NCBI GenBank assembly: GCA_018873245.2
Contig: JAEMBT020000001.1
Span: 13,406,220-13,470,219 of the forward strand
Length of the DNA: 64,000 nucleotides
Reading direction: 5' to 3'
Source: Archegozetes longisetosus
Lineage: Eukaryota > Arthropoda > Arachnida > Sarcoptiformes > Trhypochthoniidae
Both the position numbers and the translations under genes were made by a program. Under the pieces are notes generated by a model. It was not told where the DNA came from and did not search any database. It was given only the letters and a program-made list of their open reading frames with translations. This document shows, one piece after another, positions 59,478 through 64,000 of the stretch; the stretch's first letter is position 1, and every line of letters starts with the position of its first letter.

Positions 59478-59714
59478 TTATGCCTGATGTATTGCTCGTG
59501 TAACTGAAATTTTCACAATTTGAGCCTTTTTCTTATAGCCGTGGGCTACAGTCGCAAAATTGGCTACTTTAGAGTGAGTAAACTTAAAAATCAAATATTG
59601 ATTACGCCATTCTTGATGTCGAGTCAAATGATATAACTCTTCGTCACAGCTGAGTTTCCTCACATAATGCAAACCATTCATAAAATTAATGATTTTAATA
59701 ATAGGATTCTTCAA
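59478..59714 (-). other. Open frame conserved between palindrome arms, unknown
   Basis: A 78-codon frame; its last ~48 codons (LTRHQEW through KFTHSKVANFATVAHG to AIHQA) are also open at 48106-48255 on the + strand, with only a few replacements. I do not recognise it, and conservation may simply reflect recent duplication. In the left arm the first part is separated by ~890 bp. Confidence 0.3.
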
Positions 59715-60241
59715 AAATTATGGACTATGTTATAAACCTGTTATTTCCGAAACGCAGAACTCTTTCACCTTTTACCACAACTAATACTTCATTCACATTG
59801 TTCTAAAACAAATTTTGATGCATTCAAAAAGACTATGACTAAAATAATCAGATAATCCAGTTTCAATCAAAGTCGGCTTTTTCTCATCTCAAAAAATAAT
59901 TTGAAGTTACCCTAAGTTAAACACTGGATCTCGATTTAACACTTTCGATTTATTAAATAAATCATTACATATAATAAATATAAATATGTTTTGAAGTAAC
60001 TCATATTTGATTGAGGTAACGACTTTAATATTGTTTCGAATCGCTTTTGAACTCTTTTCGAAACAATTTATAAAGAAATCTTAACATTTAATAAGATAAT
60101 TAAATTAAATTTTTTCCACATCTTTTTTCATTTTATTGCTTAACTCTACTTATAGAGAAACCTTACAATATTACGTTCAATTTGAGAGTTTGACATAACT
60201 CTCAAATGCTATCGATAATCAAATAAGATTTGTCTTAACCT

Positions 60242-61613
60242 TTACACTCGTTTCACATTAGCTGCCAGTCTGTTTGTAAGTAAAAAGTATCGACAGAATA
60301 TTGCGAACGTCTAAATAACAAAAATATTCTTCGAAATCGTTGCACATAAAAAGTTGTCTAATTTGTACAAAATGTTACTTTGAATGCAATCATTGGTGTC
60401 ATAACGAATTGATTACCACATGAGAATCCAATCAGAGTGTTGCCCACTCTTTCCATTGTATTCAATAACCAAATATGAAAAGTTTAATACTTTCATAAAT
60501 TTACTTATATTAAAAATTATAAAATAAATTTGAAAACAAACTTTGATTTTGTTTTCTAATCCGATGTTAGAATTCGAATCGAAACAAAATTTGTACAAAT
60601 ATTTATACGAATTTTTAGATTCCCTATTAATCGATGCGGTCATTGAGTTAAGCATCAAATGAGAGAAAAGCAAAAAAGGGTTACGAATAGTTGAAAACAA
60701 AACGTTGCCAAAGGTAAATCTTCAAAGAAAATCTGTTGTAAACCTATCAGATTCAAGGGTATCAGTGCCAAGAAATATTTACACCAAAATGCGTTGTGAA
60801 GTTTGTTATCATTACATATATTATTGTGTTCTGCCATCAATTCTAATACTATTCTAGAGCTGAACAAAACTTTATCCTTATTTGCTTTCAATAGTTTATT
60901 ATTAAATAATCTGAATCTGAATTTGCAATAATAACAAACAATGAAGTAATAAAAAAACTATAAGACATTATTATTAAGACTGTAATAATAGATGCAGTAA
61001 AACAGAAAGCACTGAATATTCCGTAAATTATCATTTCTTTCCAGTCAAAAAACATTATCAAAACAGTGGTTGAAATGAAAACTAAAAGCAATCTATTGAC
61101 TAGATTCGAAATTCTAATTAGTGATAAATAGTATTTAGTACTTTTAACGAATATTTCATATTCATCTTGGTCATATATTCTGATTGTACTCTCACTTTGC
61201 AATCCCTTTAAAACTTTGATGATATGAAGCCATTGAAAATCATTTTCTTCTTTAATGTTTAAAAGTTTAATCACTATAAAAGATATGAGTAAACCAAACA
61301 ATGCACTCAAGTAATAGAATTCAGTTAAACCTCCGATATATTCAATAATATCAAAATAATATTTAGGAAGCCTTCCGTTCTCTACATTTATCAGACACAT
61401 TAAAGTTCTCATCAAATGAATTAAAATCCAAATATTCGTAGCACAATATTTGAAATTCTGCTTTCGCTTCTTGATGTCGGTATCGAAATAGTTATTGATA
61501 TCATATCTGAACACAAGTCCATATTTATAAAGTGGTAAATCTATATCACTGATAACCAGTTGGTTATAATTATTTTCAGATTCACTCACTGTCTGCTCAG
61601 AGTTCACATCCAT
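60242..61613 (-). pseudogene. Gustatory-receptor-like gene, disrupted (copy 4)
   Basis: Inverted partner of copy 3. It starts MDVNSEQTVSESENN at 61613 and aligns to the final exon ending near 60242 (RLAANVKRV). One T is missing in the T-run near 60950 (seven against eight), there is a second frameshift near 60690, and the first intron's acceptor has changed from TTTAG to TTTGG. The last exon also has ATG to ACG at its first codon. Several independent lesions make it a clear pseudogene. Confidence 0.9.
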
Positions 61614-63529
61614 TTCTAGAGTTTCTTATATCTAAAGTTTGAAAAATTGGTGTACTTTTCAATTTGATAACTTTCACACTTTCTTTTAAACTGAGTTGTT
61701 AACTTGTATTTTATGAAATTTAAACCAAAACTTGAAAATACTTCATAATATTAAATTAACTGTAAGCGATATAATTCTTTAGAAATTGGCATAATATTCA
61801 TAAGAGAAGCAAAGATAAATAATTATTGATATTTCAATTGAATCTATTAATACTTCTGTTTTTATTGAACTTTACTGACGTAAGATTGAGATCCTGAAAA
61901 TATTTTGTTTCGTGTAGAAATTCAATTTATAACTTATTATCACGATTTCGTTATTAATCTGATTTTTGAAATTTCAATTCATTTAGTGATCGATACTACA
62001 TATTTGTGTCTTAAAATTTCATGAAATAGTTTTACGCTATTGACTCCAAGTCTTTTAGTTGTAGTTAGACTAAAGTAGAGTGACCAAGTCTTGTAAAGCC
62101 AAAAATATAGCAGTGCACTTTTAAGATTTTTAAAGTTTTAAAGTTTATTAACAGTACTTAATGAATATGAAAAGATACTCGTTGCTAAATTTTAGAAAAC
62201 ATGAACAATGGCTCTAACTAAGACATAATGTGTTTTCATTGTCGAATGTTTTTTTTGTTAATTATAAAAATCCTAACCAGCAACGTCGAAAAACATTTAC
62301 TCCCAAATGTTTCAAGTCCATAAAATACCGACAGATTGAAATTAAAGATCACAATGAATCAGCTACAATAGCCACGAAACTTCAATAATAATTTCAGAAA
62401 ATATTGTTCATAGCATTCAATTCTACTTAGACATGAATGACAGAAACCTCCAGTTGTTTTTAAAATTTATTATTAATTATCAATAACTAAGCTCTAGTTG
62501 TTTAAAATTTCAAATCCTTATCTATTATACCTAAAAAGTTATCAAAGAATTAATTACAACATTATAAAATGACTCCTCTGTATAAGTGGTGGAGGCATAA
62601 ATACTTCGTAATAACCTAGTACAAATTAGATTCATCGAACATTTTGATCATTATCTCTACAGTTAAAAGCATTAATAGAAATTTCAAACCTGGTCAACGA
62701 TTTTACTCGGTTGTTAAGAAAATAAAGATTTCGTCTGAATGTTTAATGAGACAATTTTACTTCAGACCAACAATTCTTTTCCTAAAATCCTTGAAATAAT
62801 TCATCCACATAATTTTATTAATTCTTTCGGATTATGCTTCATTCTATTTGAAAACAACACTGCAAAGATAAAATGAGTGCAGGTTAATTTGATTAATCTA
62901 TGACCGAAAAATTCAGTTTTAAACTTTCTAATGTAAATTATTCTCCAGTGTATTCACAAACTTATCAGTTAACAAACAAAATCGGCTAAAGACTGCGAAC
63001 ATTTGTAACAGAATAAGACACCTAATATTTTAAGAATATACTTAATTCAAGTTAAAATGAATTTTATTGGAGATTCAATCATAGAGACCAATTTCGAATT
63101 TTGAGTATCCTTTCAGTTGAAAACAGTTGAAAATTAAATATTAACCCTTCGTCACAACTTGACTTCCGAAAACGTAAAATTAACTGTGGGGTAAAATGTT
63201 ACCCTACGTTTTTACACGTTATATCCTTTCTAGGTTAGTCCTGATGCTTTACAAATCAAAGTTAGCACTTGTTTTCAAAGTTTTTATTAACTAATTCATT
63301 TGTAGTTATCATCTGCTAGTGTCATCAGTGGTTCAAATTGTTAGTAGCGACATTGCAGCATTGCGACACATACTGTATAGTAAGCACGAGGCATATATTT
63401 CATATAATTATGAATATCTTTCATAGCATCATAGATGTAGTTAAAATATCTAATGAAACATTCAAAATGCTAAATTAATGATTATTTAATGTTTAATTTG
63501 AGAGAGAATTACTGCTTTTATATCATGTT
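61614..63529. other. Non-coding; receptor upstream flank, palindrome edge, then unique DNA
   Basis: To about 61990 this is the shared receptor upstream flank, including the empty MITE site at about 61790. The palindrome ends near 62605. From there to 63529 the DNA is unique, with no supported gene. Confidence 0.55.
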
Positions 63530-63790
63530 CTATATGAAAATTTTATCAATCCAAATAATAATGGAGAAATTGATTAGATAGGCAGATATTCTATATATGT
63601 CAGCTGTATTGGAGTCGCTGGTTTCAAGGTTTTCTAATATTCTCATTTTATCATCGGTTAAACCAAGCCTGAGAACACCAAAATCTTCTTTAATTCTCTT
63701 TCTATTAGAACTTTGAGGAACAGTGCTACAACTTCTCTCTGTATTTGCCAACGAATTACAACTCAAGCTGAGGTTTCATTGCGTTTTTCC
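63530..63790 (-). CDS. Possible exon of an unknown gene
   Basis: A minus-strand frame containing NRKRIKEDFGVLRLGLTDDK and MRILENLETSDSN has a more protein-like composition than other short frames here. An acceptor-like CCTCAG lies just upstream (about 63768 on the + strand). The last ~20 codons become hydrophobic and AT-rich and may be intron. No family recognised and no partner exon found, so the call is weak. Confidence 0.3.
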
Positions 63791-64000
63791 CGATTTCAAC
63801 AATATTTAGGTGAGTAATAAGAGTTCCTTTTATTAAAGGAGAATTAACAGTGTTATGAATACCACATTTGGAACAATAATCAATTTGTGTTTGATTTTTC
63901 TTCGGATTATTCTCCACTTAGTTCATAGCAAGAAAAATTGTCACTGTTGTCAAAAGACTAGACAAGTGTTTGATATCGAAATTCAAGATACTGATAGACA
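63791..64000. other. Window edge, nothing identified
   Basis: AT-rich sequence continuing beyond the window. If the 63530 exon is real, this would be its upstream intron or 5' region. Confidence 0.4.

Larger units (their letters stand above)
53588..62605 (-). repeat. Large palindrome, right arm (~9.0 kb including a hAT insert)
   Basis: Inverted copy of 44165-51650, beginning near 53588 at the Rel 3' end and ending near 62605. Compared with the left arm it gained the hAT element (57235-59374 plus one TSD) and lacks ~890 bp at about 59628. Similarity is highest near the centre. Confidence 0.92.

Noticed and set aside
63530-63790. Confident gene call for the NRKRIKEDFG exon
   Set aside because: No partner exon, homology or clear donor could be found, so it is kept only as a low-confidence feature.

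Overview
The window is nuclear DNA of a metazoan, most likely an arthropod. The evidence is very AT-rich sequence, multi-exon genes with short GT-AG introns (59-137 nt), a Rel/NF-kB gene, seven-transmembrane gustatory-receptor-like genes, CARD-caspase-like genes, many Tc1/mariner and hAT remnants, and a tRNA-derived SINE-like unit with a (TTAGG)n-type tail. A mite or other arachnid is plausible, but the species cannot be told from sequence alone. All exon models below were built by eye from splice motifs and from comparison among copies inside the window.

1-28.2 kb: a caspase-like gene (4511-5878), an RCC1-propeller/PEK-type kinase/pseudokinase gene (11549-14507), a decayed kinase-caspase chimera (16885-18585) and a second intact caspase-like gene (26783-28129), all on the + strand. 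A segmental duplication (about 4.55-7.8 kb and 17.4-21.0 kb) carries the first caspase and its downstream flank. A mariner-like element (7799-10283) and a 500-bp MITE (19513-20012) each sit in one copy, and the other copy preserves the empty TA site. Both caspase-like proteins keep the catalytic His and Cys but have lost the residues that normally bind Asp at P1.

28.2-44 kb: a near-perfect 219-bp foldback, two decayed Tc1-like (DD37E type) transposase loci, two copies of a 392-bp MITE (the other is at 24.65 kb), and a duplicated unit holding a frameshifted (32323) and an intact (36316) gustatory-receptor-like gene. Downstream is a complex of nested inverted-repeat elements (38.24-40.26 kb).

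44-62.6 kb: one large imperfect palindrome, with arms about 44165-51650 and 53588-62605, around a ~1.9 kb spacer. The spacer and the inner edge of the left arm hold a Rel/Dorsal-like NF-kB gene (minus strand, 51514-53115). The left arm carries an intact receptor gene and the right arm its broken inverted partner. The right arm also carries a complete hAT transposon (57235-59374) with an open 481-aa transposase frame and an 8-bp target duplication; the left arm shows the empty site. The palindrome also places an inverted copy of the Rel 3' end upstream of Rel.

Functional reading (inference): a stress/innate-immunity set (eIF2alpha-kinase-like kinase, CARD-caspase homologues, NF-kB) lies within about 50 kb beside a duplicating chemoreceptor family, in a region remodelled by duplication, inversion and DNA transposons.
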